This document shows, piece after piece, positions 16,713 through 25,798 of a stretch of 50,647 bases of DNA. The notes beneath the pieces are model-generated. The model was not told the DNA's origin and made no database searches. It was given only the letters and a program-made list of their open reading frames with translations. Both the position numbers and the translations under genes were made by a program. The stretch spans positions 1-50,647 of the forward strand of contig NZ_JAENWM010000019.1 in the NCBI RefSeq assembly GCF_016650035.1, read 5' to 3'. The first letter of the stretch is position 1. Every line of letters starts with the position of its first letter. This stretch comes from Clostridium sp. Its GTDB lineage: Bacteria > Bacillota > Clostridia > Clostridiales > Clostridiaceae.

Positions 16713-17375
16713 CTATCTCCAAGGCGGTAACATATGTATATCAATCCCAAATATGTCACCTTGCAATTTTCCCTTCAATTCTCCCACTAAATCCTTACTA
16801 CAAACGGTATATTCATGTGGTATATTTAATTCTTTGGACAGCTTTGCCACTACCTTATCTCCATAAATTATATGCTCAGGTACAGTTTCATAAGACAAAT
16901 TAGTATTAGAGATTAAATGCGTTACAGTAAGCCTTGAGGCCTTTTCTATCGCTTTTATATATTCTACAATTACTACAGGTTCTTGTGTAAATGGTCTATT
17001 GGTATTTATAACAAAAAACATATCATAAGCTTCTTCTTTAAAATACTTATTGTACTGACCAAGAGCTATTGAGCCTGAGTCATCTCCGCCTACATCTATT
17101 ACTACCTCATAGCTTTTATCATTAAACGCAGCTCTTATTTCTGCCGGAACTACCATAAGTTCTGCATTCACTAGCTCTGGATTTGATGCTATAACTCTTA
17201 TTCCCTGATCCTCTAATTGTTTTCTTACATCTCTTACACAAAAATAAGGATTTACTATATCTAAATCAACTATTACAACTTTTTTACCTTCTTTTGCAAG
17301 ATTTATTGCATAATTTATTGCTATTTCAGTTTTTCCAGAACCAAAATGACCTGTAAAGACTCTAATCCTACTCAT
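16713..17375 (-). CDS. ParA/MinD-like P-loop ATPase of unknown role
   Basis: About 220 residues. It has a Walker A, GHFGSGKTE, near the N-terminus and a DLDIVNPYF segment, placing it among SIMIBI-class P-loop ATPases related to CobB/MinD/ParA proteins. VIDVGGDDSGS is a probable Walker B region. There is no membrane segment. An ATG at 17387 touches the SD (GGAAGG), so I prefer the next ATG at 17375, 12 bases away. It lies 20-odd bases after a butyrate kinase gene and before vorDABC. That position suggests a helper for the oxidoreductase or its metal clusters, but this is inference only. Confidence 0.7.
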   Translation of the reverse strand: MSRIRVFTGHFGSGKTEIAINYAINLAKEGKKVVIVDLDIVNPYFCVRDVRKQLEDQGIRVIASNPELVNAELMVVPAEIRAAFNDKSYEVVIDVGGDDSGSIALGQYNKYFKEEAYDMFFVINTNRPFTQEPVVIVEYIKAIEKASRLTVTHLISNTNLSYETVPEHIIYGDKVVAKLSKELNIPHEYTVCSKDLVGELKGKLQGDIFGIDIHMLPPWR

Positions 17376-17407
17376 GCCATCACTCATCCTTCCACTTATT
17401 TATTTAT

Positions 17408-18478
17408 TTATTTATACTCTTTCGCCTTTTCTTCGCCACTTAAGACTCTGAGCCCTCCCTGAGCTAACGCTAGTAGTTCATCTTCACCTGGGTAAACTAC
17501 TACGGGACATATAAATTCAACTCTCTCTTTTACGTAACTTACCGTAGACTTTCCATAAGCTATTCCACCGGTTAAAATTATAGCATCTACTTCGCCTTTA
17601 AGAACTGCTGCGCATTTTCCAATTTCCTTCGCAACTTGATATGCCATAGCCTCAGAAATTAATTTGCATTTTTCATCGCCTGCTTCTGCTTTATCCAGTA
17701 CTTCTTTAGCATCATTGGTATTAAGATAAGCAACTAATCCGCCTTTCCCATTTATCTTTTTCTTAATGTCCTCTATTGTATATTTTCCACTAAAGCACAT
17801 TTTAACTAAATCACCTGCTGGAAGTCCACCAGATCTTTCTGGTGAAAATGGGCCCTCTCCATCTAGTGCATTATTCACGTCAATAACCTTTCCTGCCTTG
17901 TGAGCTCCTACTGAAATCCCACCACCCATATGAGCTACTATTAGATTTACTTCTTCGTATTTTTTATTATTTTCTTTTGCATACTTTTTAGCCACTGCCT
18001 TTTGATTAAGCGCATGGAAAACACTTATTCTTTCTATCTCTGGCATGCCTGATATTCTAGCCACATCCATCATTTCATCCACAACTACTGGGTCAACTAT
18101 AAATGCTGGTATATCTAAAGATTTAGCGATTTCGTTTGCAATTATTCCACCTAAATTTGAAGCATGCTGACCTAACACTCCAACTTTTAAATCATTAAGC
18201 ATAGCTTCATTTACAGCATATGTACCACCTTCAATAGGTTTTAGAAGTCCACCTCTTCCTACTATGGCGTCCAAGGTGCTTATATCAAAGTTTTTTTCTT
18301 TAAGTGCATTTAATATAACTTCTTTTCTGAAATTAAACTGTTCAAATATACTTTTATATTTCCCTATTTCTTCTATTGAATGTCTTAATGTCACTACTAA
18401 AACTTCTTTTTCATCTTCATATACACCTATTTTAGTAGAAGTTGAACCTGGATTAATCATTAATAATTTATATGACAT
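17408..18478 (-). CDS. buk: Butyrate kinase (copy next to the P-loop gene)
   Basis: 356 residues of the acetokinase/ASKHA family. It makes ATP and an acid such as butyrate, isobutyrate or isovalerate from the acyl phosphate. [15 protein letters not shown] binds phosphate, and [16 protein letters not shown] and [14 protein letters not shown] are family motifs. The start is the ATG at 18478, six bases after AAGGAGG; an upstream in-frame ATG at 18508 lacks a ribosome site. It follows ptb. The product is clearly homologous to the second kinase at 19467 but well diverged from it. Confidence 0.93.
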   Translation of the reverse strand: MSYKLLMINPGSTSTKIGVYEDEKEVLVVTLRHSIEEIGKYKSIFEQFNFRKEVILNALKEKNFDISTLDAIVGRGGLLKPIEGGTYAVNEAMLNDLKVGVLGQHASNLGGIIANEIAKSLDIPAFIVDPVVVDEMMDVARISGMPEIERISVFHALNQKAVAKKYAKENNKKYEEVNLIVAHMGGGISVGAHKAGKVIDVNNALDGEGPFSPERSGGLPAGDLVKMCFSGKYTIEDIKKKINGKGGLVAYLNTNDAKEVLDKAEAGDEKCKLISEAMAYQVAKEIGKCAAVLKGEVDAIILTGGIAYGKSTVSYVKERVEFICPVVVYPGEDELLALAQGGLRVLSGEEKAKEYK

Positions 18479-18524
18479 ATTGTTCCTCCTTTTGGCAATA
18501 AATAACAAGTAAGTAAGTTATTTA

Positions 18525-19445
18525 TTATTCCTCAATAACTTTATTATATTCTGCAACTAATGATGCAAGTGCTATAGAGTTTAACTTTGTTTCAGGAGTA
18601 TCTGCCCTAGAAGTTACTATAACTGGAGCAGAAGTACCTACGAGTAGTCCTCCACTTTTAGCTTCCGTAGTATACGTTAAGCATTTATATAGAGCATTGC
18701 CCGCTTCAATATTTGCCATTAAAAGAATGTCCGCTTTACCTGCTACTGGGCCTTCAATTTTTTTATGTCTTGCAGCTTCTTCTGATAATGCATTATCTAA
18801 CCCTAGTGGTCCATCAACAATGCAACCCTTTATTTGACCTCTATCACTCATCTTTGAAAGCATTGCTGCGTCTAGTGTAGCTTGCATACTTGTATTTACA
18901 ACTTCTACTGCGCAAACTGCTGCAACTTTAGGAATCTCAATACCACATGCTTTTGCAACTGTTACGGAATTATTTATTATATCTATTTTTTCTTTTAGTT
19001 CTGGATACATATTAAAAGCAGCGTCAGTTAAGAATAATAATCTATCATACCCTGGCACTTCAAATACCGCTACGTGAGACATTTGTTTTCCAGTTCTAAG
19101 TCCTACTTCTTTGTTGAGTACTGCTCTTAAAAAGGTAGCCGTATCCACAAGGCCTTTCATAAGCATATCAGCTCTGCCTTGTGATACAAGCTTAACTGCA
19201 GCAAGAGACGCGCTGTTAACGTTTTTCTCATCTATAATTTCAAATTCGTCTATATTCATACCTATACTGCTTGCAATTGATATTATTTTTTCTTTGTCTC
19301 CTACCAGTATTGCATTTGCTATACCATTTTCCTTAGCATCTCGTACCGCTTCAAGTACTGGTAGGTCTTGTGCAACAGCTACTACTACAGTTTTCATTCC
19401 TATGGCCTTTACTGCGTTTAATACTTCACTCAAATTTTTACTCAT
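18525..19445 (-). CDS. ptb: Phosphate butyryltransferase
   Basis: 306 residues, family length. It swaps the CoA of an acyl-CoA for phosphate, giving the acyl phosphate used by butyrate kinase. The N-terminal AIGMKTVVVAVAQDLPVLEAV and the later CAVEVVN, DGPLGLDNALS and GTSAPVIVTSRADTPETKLNSIA are typical of Ptb rather than Pta. It is sandwiched between two butyrate kinase genes, with an SD GGAG nine bases before the ATG. The pair Ptb-Buk conserves energy from acyl-CoA formed by VorDABC. Confidence 0.93.
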   Translation of the reverse strand: MSKNLSEVLNAVKAIGMKTVVVAVAQDLPVLEAVRDAKENGIANAILVGDKEKIISIASSIGMNIDEFEIIDEKNVNSASLAAVKLVSQGRADMLMKGLVDTATFLRAVLNKEVGLRTGKQMSHVAVFEVPGYDRLLFLTDAAFNMYPELKEKIDIINNSVTVAKACGIEIPKVAAVCAVEVVNTSMQATLDAAMLSKMSDRGQIKGCIVDGPLGLDNALSEEAARHKKIEGPVAGKADILLMANIEAGNALYKCLTYTTEAKSGGLLVGTSAPVIVTSRADTPETKLNSIALASLVAEYNKVIEE

Positions 19446-19466
19446 TTTATTACGCTCCTTTTTTAA

Positions 19467-20552
19467 CTAGTTTATTTCTTCCTCATATACTTTTGCTTTC
19501 TCTTCTCCATTGATTATTCTCAGAGCACCCTGAGCTAAAGCTAACATTTCATCCTCTCCTGGCACTAATTCTACTGGGGCTATAAAGCACACCATGTCAC
19601 TTATCCACGTAGTAAGCCTCTTGTTATGAGCAAGTCCTCCTGTAAGAATTATAGCATCTATTTTCCCACTAACCACTGTTGCCATAGCACCTATTTCTTT
19701 AGCTATTTGGTATGCCATGGCTTTAAGTACAAGCTCTGCTTTAGCATTCCCCTCGTCTATCATCTTATCAACAACTCTTCCATCGTTAGTATCTAGATAA
19801 GCTACAAGGCCACCTTCCCCTGTTATCTTTTTCTTTAACTCTTTTAGAGTATATTTCCCACTGAAAGCAAGTTTAGCTAAATCTCCTACTGGAAGTCCTC
19901 CTGTTCGCTCAGGTGAAAAAGGACCTTCTTCATTGGCGTTATTCACGTCTAAAATCCTCCCGTTTTTAACTGGAGACACAGAGATACCTCCACCAATATG
20001 TGCAACTACATAAGTACTATTTTCAAAACTTTTATTTAGTTTAGTGCAAACTCTCCTTGTTACTGCTTTTATATTTAGTGCATGAACCAAGGAACGTCTT
20101 TCAATCTCTGGAAGTCCCGATATTCTTGCAACGTCCACTATTTCATCTACTGCTACAGGGTCTACTATTAATGCTAGTATATTAACTTTTTTTGCGATTT
20201 CATGTGCTATCACCCCACCTAAGTTAGAAGCATGCTCAGCCTGAAATCCTATTTCTAAATCTTCTAACATCTTTTGAGATATTGTATATGTACCACCAGG
20301 CATTGGTCTTAGCAGTCCTCCTCTACCAACTACTGCTATTAAATCTTCAAGGGCTATATTTTCTTCCTCTAACCAATCTAGAATCAGTTTAGTTCTCATG
20401 TCCTTTTGGTCATAAATTTTCTCAAATTTTTTAATGTCACTCGAGCTATGGGTTAAATTTGATGTTACTATAAGGTCCTCATTTTTAAATATTGATAGTT
20501 TAGTTGATGTAGAACCGGGATTAACTACTAATATATATCCTTTTGTACTCAT
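19467..20552 (-). CDS. buk2: Second butyrate kinase
   Basis: 361 residues with the same family motifs: [45 protein letters not shown] and ILTGGLAHNKRLT. It heads the buk-ptb-buk cluster, 21 bases before ptb, with GGGAG before its ATG. Paralogous kinases in one operon suggest different chain-length or branched-chain preferences, which sequence reading alone cannot decide. All ligand-binding motifs look intact, so I see no reason to call it inactive. Confidence 0.92.
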   Translation of the reverse strand: MSTKGYILVVNPGSTSTKLSIFKNEDLIVTSNLTHSSSDIKKFEKIYDQKDMRTKLILDWLEEENIALEDLIAVVGRGGLLRPMPGGTYTISQKMLEDLEIGFQAEHASNLGGVIAHEIAKKVNILALIVDPVAVDEIVDVARISGLPEIERRSLVHALNIKAVTRRVCTKLNKSFENSTYVVAHIGGGISVSPVKNGRILDVNNANEEGPFSPERTGGLPVGDLAKLAFSGKYTLKELKKKITGEGGLVAYLDTNDGRVVDKMIDEGNAKAELVLKAMAYQIAKEIGAMATVVSGKIDAIILTGGLAHNKRLTTWISDMVCFIAPVELVPGEDEMLALAQGALRIINGEEKAKVYEEEIN

Positions 20553-20592
20553 TTAAACATCTCCCTTATTTTTATGCAATAGTTAATAAACT

Positions 20593-22194
20593 TTATTTAA
20601 TATGTTTCCACTCTTTCATTATACACTCTGCAACCTTTAATCCATCCACCGCTGCAGAAATTATTCCACCGGCATATCCTGCTCCTTCTCCTGCAGGATA
20701 TAACCCTTCTAGAGATATGCTTTGGAGTTTCTCATTTCTATCGATTCTTACGGGGGCTGACGTTCTTGTTTCAATACCGGTCATAACTCCATCGTCTCCT
20801 GCAAAGCCATTTATTTTATGATCAAATTTAGGCAATGCCTCTTTTATAGCATCTGTTACAAAGCCAGGCAAACACTCAGTAAGATCAGCAAATTTATAGC
20901 CCGGTTTATAGCTTGGTTTTACACTTCCAAGTTTACTACTTACATTTCCTTTAAGAAAATCGCTAACTAATTGTACTGGAGCGTTATAATTTGAACCTCC
21001 AATAGTGTAAGCTAGTGCTTCATAATGCCTTTGAAATTCTATACCAGATAGTGGACTGTTAGACTCAAAATCTTTAGGTCCTACAGATACCACAAGTGCA
21101 GAGTTTGCATTGTGCTTATCTCTCTTATATTCGCTCATACCATTTATTACAAGGTGTCCCTGCTCCGATGAAGCCCCTACTACTTCTCCGCCGGGGCACA
21201 TACAAAAACTATATACTGATCTACCTAATTTTACACTTGTATACGTAAGTTTGTAATCTGCTGCACTTAATCTTTCGTGGTTTGCATATTTTCCATATTG
21301 ATTTTCATTAATCATATCTTGTGGATGTTCTATTCTAACTCCAACTGCAAATGGCTTACTTGACATGAAAATACCTTTTTCATATAACATTTCATACGTA
21401 TCCCTTGAGCTGTGCCCCGGTGCTAATATTAAATTATCACAGGGTATTTCTTCTTCATTCACTACTATGCACTTTATCTTTTTATCTTTAATTTTTATAT
21501 CCACAAGTTTACTATTAAATCTTACTTCTCCACCTAGCTTAATAATAGTTTCTCTTATATTTTTCACAACTTCTTTTAGTATATCCGTACCTATGTGAGG
21601 TTTTCCCATATATAATATTTCAGCAGGAGCCCCAGCCTTAACAAATTCCTCTAATATGTAATCACATCTAGTATCTTTTATTCTTGTGGTTAACTTTCCA
21701 TCTGAAAATGTTCCAGCTCCCCCTTCGCCAAATTGCACATTTGATTCTGTATTTAATACTGCCCTAGTCCAAAACTTATTTATACTATTTGTCCTACGCT
21801 CTACCTGTTCACCTCTTTCTATAATTAGTGGTTTATATCCCTTTTGTGCCATAAGAAGGCCAGCAAACATACCTGCTGGTCCCATTCCTACTATTACAGG
21901 TCTATGATTCATAGAAGCAGTTCCAAATTCAAACTCAGAATCATATATAATTTTTTGTAGTTTAACATCCTTATCATCTGCGGATGCAACTACCTTTATT
22001 TCATTATCCATTTTAATAAGTACAGAATAATTAAACTTAATATTATTTTTCTTCCTAGCATCTATGGATTCTTTATCTATTCTGAATTCTTTTATTGCAT
22101 TTTCAGATACTCTCATTTTTCTTGCTGCCTTTATTTTAACATCCTCTATGTTTTCATCTATATCTAAAACTATATTATTCACTTGTATTGTCAT
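20593..22194 (-). CDS. COG2509-type FAD-dependent dehydrogenase, function unknown
   Basis: 533 residues. After an N-terminal domain of about 95 residues comes an FAD-binding Rossmann motif, VIVGMGPAGMFAGLLMAQKG, then VQFGEGGAGTFSDGKL and a C-terminal GLYPAGEGAGYAGGIISAAVDG. These belong to the uncharacterised FAD-dependent dehydrogenases of COG2509. The start overlaps the end of cdaR by 20 bases and has GGAGG 12 bases upstream. The same neighbour order occurs in other clostridia to my knowledge. Substrate unknown. Confidence 0.85.
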   Translation of the reverse strand: MTIQVNNIVLDIDENIEDVKIKAARKMRVSENAIKEFRIDKESIDARKKNNIKFNYSVLIKMDNEIKVVASADDKDVKLQKIIYDSEFEFGTASMNHRPVIVGMGPAGMFAGLLMAQKGYKPLIIERGEQVERRTNSINKFWTRAVLNTESNVQFGEGGAGTFSDGKLTTRIKDTRCDYILEEFVKAGAPAEILYMGKPHIGTDILKEVVKNIRETIIKLGGEVRFNSKLVDIKIKDKKIKCIVVNEEEIPCDNLILAPGHSSRDTYEMLYEKGIFMSSKPFAVGVRIEHPQDMINENQYGKYANHERLSAADYKLTYTSVKLGRSVYSFCMCPGGEVVGASSEQGHLVINGMSEYKRDKHNANSALVVSVGPKDFESNSPLSGIEFQRHYEALAYTIGGSNYNAPVQLVSDFLKGNVSSKLGSVKPSYKPGYKFADLTECLPGFVTDAIKEALPKFDHKINGFAGDDGVMTGIETRTSAPVRIDRNEKLQSISLEGLYPAGEGAGYAGGIISAAVDGLKVAECIMKEWKHIK

Positions 22195-23431
22195 TATTTA
22201 CAGGTACCTCCGTTTGTTTCTTTGTAATAGTTACTAATATTTTATCTGGGGTCTGTGATATAAGATTTACCCCCTCTGGCATGGTCACTACTACGATAAT
22301 CGTGTGTTCCCCTTCAACCAAATTAATTAAATCTACTGTGGCGCTAAATTTACTTAAATCTAAAGAATTGATAACTGTTTCAGGCGCTGAAACAACTAAT
22401 TTACTCTTGATATTTAAAGGGCTAACTTCATAATTTGTGTCTAAGTTAACATTTTTAGTTTCAATACTTATACTCTTTTGCACTACTTTTATCACATTTA
22501 TTTCAACCTTAACTAGAGCATCACTAGTATTACTAACCAAACTTAACCCGTTAGGCATAGTCACTTTTGCGTCTATTGTAGTTGTTTTACTTACTTTACT
22601 TAAATCAATGGGTTCCGTATTTAAACTTTCTATATTATTAAGCGCATCTGCACTTCCTGTTACACTAAATCTTTCTGGCAGCACTTTTATACTCCCTAGA
22701 ATCAAGCTTGTGTTTAATTTTCCTATAGTTTTTACTTCTATACCTACAGCTTTAGTCTTTCTTATAGGAATGGTAACGTCTATGTTAGAAGGATTTACAG
22801 TAACTTCATTTATTTCTTTACCATTTGAGTCTACAGGCGTTATCTTGTAGCTTTTTATAATGTCGCTATCAGATTCTTGTATATTCTCTGATATGACTAA
22901 TTCTTTTACTGTATTTACATACTTTGAACCGCCTATAACTGTAGCATCCTCTTGTGATAATTTTGGTTCAGATGCATAAAAACTTTGTTTTGGCTCTCCA
23001 CTTATATTGAATTTTATAGGTAGCTTAGTTTCAATGAGTTTATCTACACTTACTTTTATAAAAAGACTATCACTGTTTAACACGGTTATATTATCAGGAC
23101 TTCGTCTTATTTCGATAGGAATTTTTTGTTCGCCTACTTTAAGCGCATATGCACTTAAATCTGCCACCACTGTAAAATCTTCTGCTTTCTTATCTAGAAG
23201 TATGCTAGTATTAGCGCCTTTAATACTTAGGTCTATGTTTAAATCTTGTCCTGGCTCTATGATTAAATTCGAATCGGATAACGTCTCCATATTAACAAGC
23301 TGCACAGGTATATTTTTAATCTTGTAATCAGACATCGGATTTTCTGTACTTGTTACAAAAAGCCATAGTACAAAGGCAGCTATTATACAGCATACTCTAA
23401 TTATAAATTCTTGTTTTCCGCCTTTATCCAT
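22175..23431 (-). CDS. cdaR: CdaR, YbbR-domain regulator of diadenylate cyclase
   Basis: 418 residues. A single N-terminal membrane segment (about 8-27, IIRVCCIIAAFVLWLFVTS) is followed by an extracytoplasmic region of about four YbbR repeats, each containing a PVxL/NV core and a VxGS/VxxP turn. In Firmicutes CdaR binds the cyclase CdaA and modulates c-di-AMP production. The start overlaps the cdaA end by 31 bases and has AAGGAG 11 bases upstream. The gene is next to cdaA, as is usual, but glmM, the usual third gene, is about 10 kb downstream. Confidence 0.93.
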   Translation of the reverse strand: MDKGGKQEFIIRVCCIIAAFVLWLFVTSTENPMSDYKIKNIPVQLVNMETLSDSNLIIEPGQDLNIDLSIKGANTSILLDKKAEDFTVVADLSAYALKVGEQKIPIEIRRSPDNITVLNSDSLFIKVSVDKLIETKLPIKFNISGEPKQSFYASEPKLSQEDATVIGGSKYVNTVKELVISENIQESDSDIIKSYKITPVDSNGKEINEVTVNPSNIDVTIPIRKTKAVGIEVKTIGKLNTSLILGSIKVLPERFSVTGSADALNNIESLNTEPIDLSKVSKTTTIDAKVTMPNGLSLVSNTSDALVKVEINVIKVVQKSISIETKNVNLDTNYEVSPLNIKSKLVVSAPETVINSLDLSKFSATVDLINLVEGEHTIIVVVTMPEGVNLISQTPDKILVTITKKQTEVPVNNDNTSE

Positions 23432-24249
23432 GACTTTACTCTCTCCTTTATAGTTAATTTTTTACTCTGTCTGCTCTTTATTATTTGAACAAGTATTCTC
23501 TTAAGCTTATCCCTGTCGTAGTTTCTTACAAGTCTCCCATTAACTGCTAGTGATACATTCCCTGTTTCTTCTGATACTATTATGGTTAAAGCATCTGAAG
23601 TTTCCGTTATTCCTATTGCCGCTCTATGCCTTGTTCCTAGCTTCTTGCTTATTTTTTCATTATTTGTTAAGGGAAGAAAGCAACCTGCCGCTATTATTCT
23701 ATCATTTCTAATTATTGTAGCCCCGTCGTGAAGAGGGGTGTTTACTACAAATATATTTTCTAATAATGCTGCAGATATTACAGAATCTAAGATAGTACCC
23801 GTTTTAATTATTTCCCCAATACCTGTTCTTTGTTCTATTACTATTAGAGCTCCTGTTCTATCTTTCGCTAAATTCTCAACAGCATTAACTATTTCAGTTA
23901 TAACCCTATCCATTGTCTCTTCGTCCGCAAATACGTGTTTATCTATAAATGCTGTTCTTCCGATGTGTTCTAAAGCTCTTCTTATTTCTGGTTGGAAAAT
24001 TATAACAATAGTCAAAACACCAATTGTTATTGTCTTAACTAATATCCAATTTAATACCGTCAAATTAAGCAATTGGCTTATTGGAATAAGTAAAAATATA
24101 AGGACTATTCCTTTTAATAATTGTTCAGCCCTTGTCTCTTTAATTAACATGTAACTTTTATAGAATATGAACGCCACCGCTAATATATCTAAAATTGAAA
24201 ATATACTTATATTCTTAATTGTACTTAACATTAACTTAATTACTTCCAT
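23401..24249 (-). CDS. cdaA: Diadenylate cyclase CdaA
   Basis: 282 residues. Three N-terminal membrane helices (about 15-85) are followed by the DAC catalytic domain with both signature motifs: DGA at 175-177 (LHDGATI) and RHR at 207-209 (GTRHRAAIG). It condenses two ATP to c-di-AMP at the membrane, a signal for cell-wall and osmotic homeostasis. The start is the ATG at 24249, 11 bases after AGGAGG; the GTG at 24258 is only two bases from the SD. A c-di-AMP riboswitch lies about 1.5 kb away at 25695. Confidence 0.95.
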   Translation of the reverse strand: MEVIKLMLSTIKNISIFSILDILAVAFIFYKSYMLIKETRAEQLLKGIVLIFLLIPISQLLNLTVLNWILVKTITIGVLTIVIIFQPEIRRALEHIGRTAFIDKHVFADEETMDRVITEIVNAVENLAKDRTGALIVIEQRTGIGEIIKTGTILDSVISAALLENIFVVNTPLHDGATIIRNDRIIAAGCFLPLTNNEKISKKLGTRHRAAIGITETSDALTIIVSEETGNVSLAVNGRLVRNYDRDKLKRILVQIIKSRQSKKLTIKERVKSWIKAENKNL

Positions 24250-24573
24250 AAATCTCACAACCTCCTGCTATAACTCCTATTTACAATTATACACTATACA
24301 GTTGCTTTATTGTACATATTATAAGTTAATTTTATTATAACAATACATCTTATATTAACAGTAAGTCTATTACATTTTTAGGAATAATATAATATGATTT
24401 TACATAAACTAACTTTAATCAAATTAATTTACTATATTATCTAGAATATAGTATATACTATTTTAATACATACTATAACTACATAAGAATACTATGGGTT
24501 TATATACACTAACATAAAAGGATATGATTTTACACCAAATTTTATAAAACGAATAACAAAGGAGTGAGTTTTT
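24250..24573. other. Divergent intergenic region between cdaA and the orphan gene
   Basis: 324 AT-rich bases. Several TATAAT-like words occur, but I could not find a -35/-10 pair with correct spacing that I trust. A palindrome, AATAGTATATACTATATT-like, lies near 24448-24464. No RNA motif was seen. Confidence 0.4.
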
Positions 24574-25602
24574 GTGAATGAAGAAAAACATATTGTAAAT
24601 GCCCATCGGAGTAGGAAAAAATTTAGAATTATACTTTTTTTATCTATTGTCATAGTCTCCATAGGTATTTTTGCAACTAGTTACTATACGTCTATAAATA
24701 AGGTATACAATTCTTACGAAGATTCCTTACTAAATAACATGAATGATATAACCAAAGTTAATAAAACTATAGCTACATTTAATAGTAACCAAACAATAGA
24801 TGTTGATTATGCAAAAGAAAAGCTACCTAATATTATTGAAAGTTTATCTACTCTTAGGGCCCAATTGTGGGCTTCAGAACCTGCATCTAAATACGAAAAT
24901 CAATATGAAAACCTTATGTTTGGCTTAGATAATAACCTATTAATGTATAGACGGGCTCTAGTTATTTTAAGTAACCCTTCTAGTAGTGACGTAGACGTTT
25001 CTATAGAAAACCTTAAAACCTATAGGGATGATTGCATAGATTTTTACACAACTATAAATATCGCTGACACTAAAATAACACTACCTCAAACTTCACTATC
25101 ATTTATTGATAACCTCCTTAATTACAGTTACAGTGCCTTCATGATAAAAAAAGAAGCAGATATTAAATACCTACAAGTTCAAGATTTTATAAATAAAATC
25201 GATATCTTGACCAAGGATTTTTCAGATATTAAAACTAATTATTACTCCTATGCAATAAAAGTTAGAAAAAACGAAATGCAATATAATGAACTTTTGTCGC
25301 TGATTCAGGATAATTCTACAAAATTAAATAGTTTAAATACTAAATTCAATAAAAATTTTTCTGTACCAAGCCCAGCTATTCCTACTTATGAAACCTTCCG
25401 ACCACTATTCCAGATATATGAAAGCTATTTATCTGATTTCAAACTAGCTTTAACAAATGAAAAGATTCAAACCTTAAGTATGGGGGTAGATTCAACTACA
25501 TTAGATCCACTCTATGATTCATCTAATGCAAAATTTGTTGAAGTAGAAAATTCCTATAATAATTTTATTAAAGTCTGTACAGACCTTCGAAATTATAAAT
25601 AA
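24574..25602 (+). CDS. Membrane-anchored protein of unknown function
   Basis: 342 residues starting at GTG, with GGAG nine bases upstream. A short basic N-terminus precedes one membrane helix (about 17-37). The remaining 300 residues are outside the membrane, mostly polar and helical, rich in Asn, Ser, Tyr and Lys, with long amphipathic stretches like coiled coil (about 40-130 and 190-260). There is no lipobox and no catalytic motif I recognise. It is one of only three plus-strand genes and stands alone between cdaA and the riboswitch. Confidence 0.75.
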   Translation: MNEEKHIVNAHRSRKKFRIILFLSIVIVSIGIFATSYYTSINKVYNSYEDSLLNNMNDITKVNKTIATFNSNQTIDVDYAKEKLPNIIESLSTLRAQLWASEPASKYENQYENLMFGLDNNLLMYRRALVILSNPSSSDVDVSIENLKTYRDDCIDFYTTINIADTKITLPQTSLSFIDNLLNYSYSAFMIKKEADIKYLQVQDFINKIDILTKDFSDIKTNYYSYAIKVRKNEMQYNELLSLIQDNSTKLNSLNTKFNKNFSVPSPAIPTYETFRPLFQIYESYLSDFKLALTNEKIQTLSMGVDSTTLDPLYDSSNAKFVEVENSYNNFIKVCTDLRNYK

Positions 25603-25694
25603 CTATATATTACTATATCGGGTTTTTATATCAATGTTTTAAAAAATAGTGTATTTTTTTTACACTGTTGGTAACACTACTATTAGCCTAAGTA

Positions 25695-25797
25695 AAAAAA
25701 CGCGGAGGAACCAATCATTTGGGGTGAATCACTATTAGTGTAGGTTAGACCTTTTCCGAACCCGTCAGCTAACTCCGTAGGCAAAAGGAGAGGATTG
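25695..25797 (+). ncRNA. c-di-AMP riboswitch (ydaO-yuaA class)
   Basis: The conserved blocks of this class appear in order: GGAGGAACCAA (25704-25714), GGGGTGAATC (25721-25730), a short variable arm, CCGAACCCGTCAGCTAAC (25756-25773), CCGTAGGC, then GGAGAGG (25787-25793). The last block is also the only ribosome site for the following gene, so ligand binding probably hides the SD. I see no separate terminator between aptamer and gene. In this class c-di-AMP usually turns genes off. The 5' boundary is approximate. Confidence 0.93.
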
Positions 25798-25798
25798 T

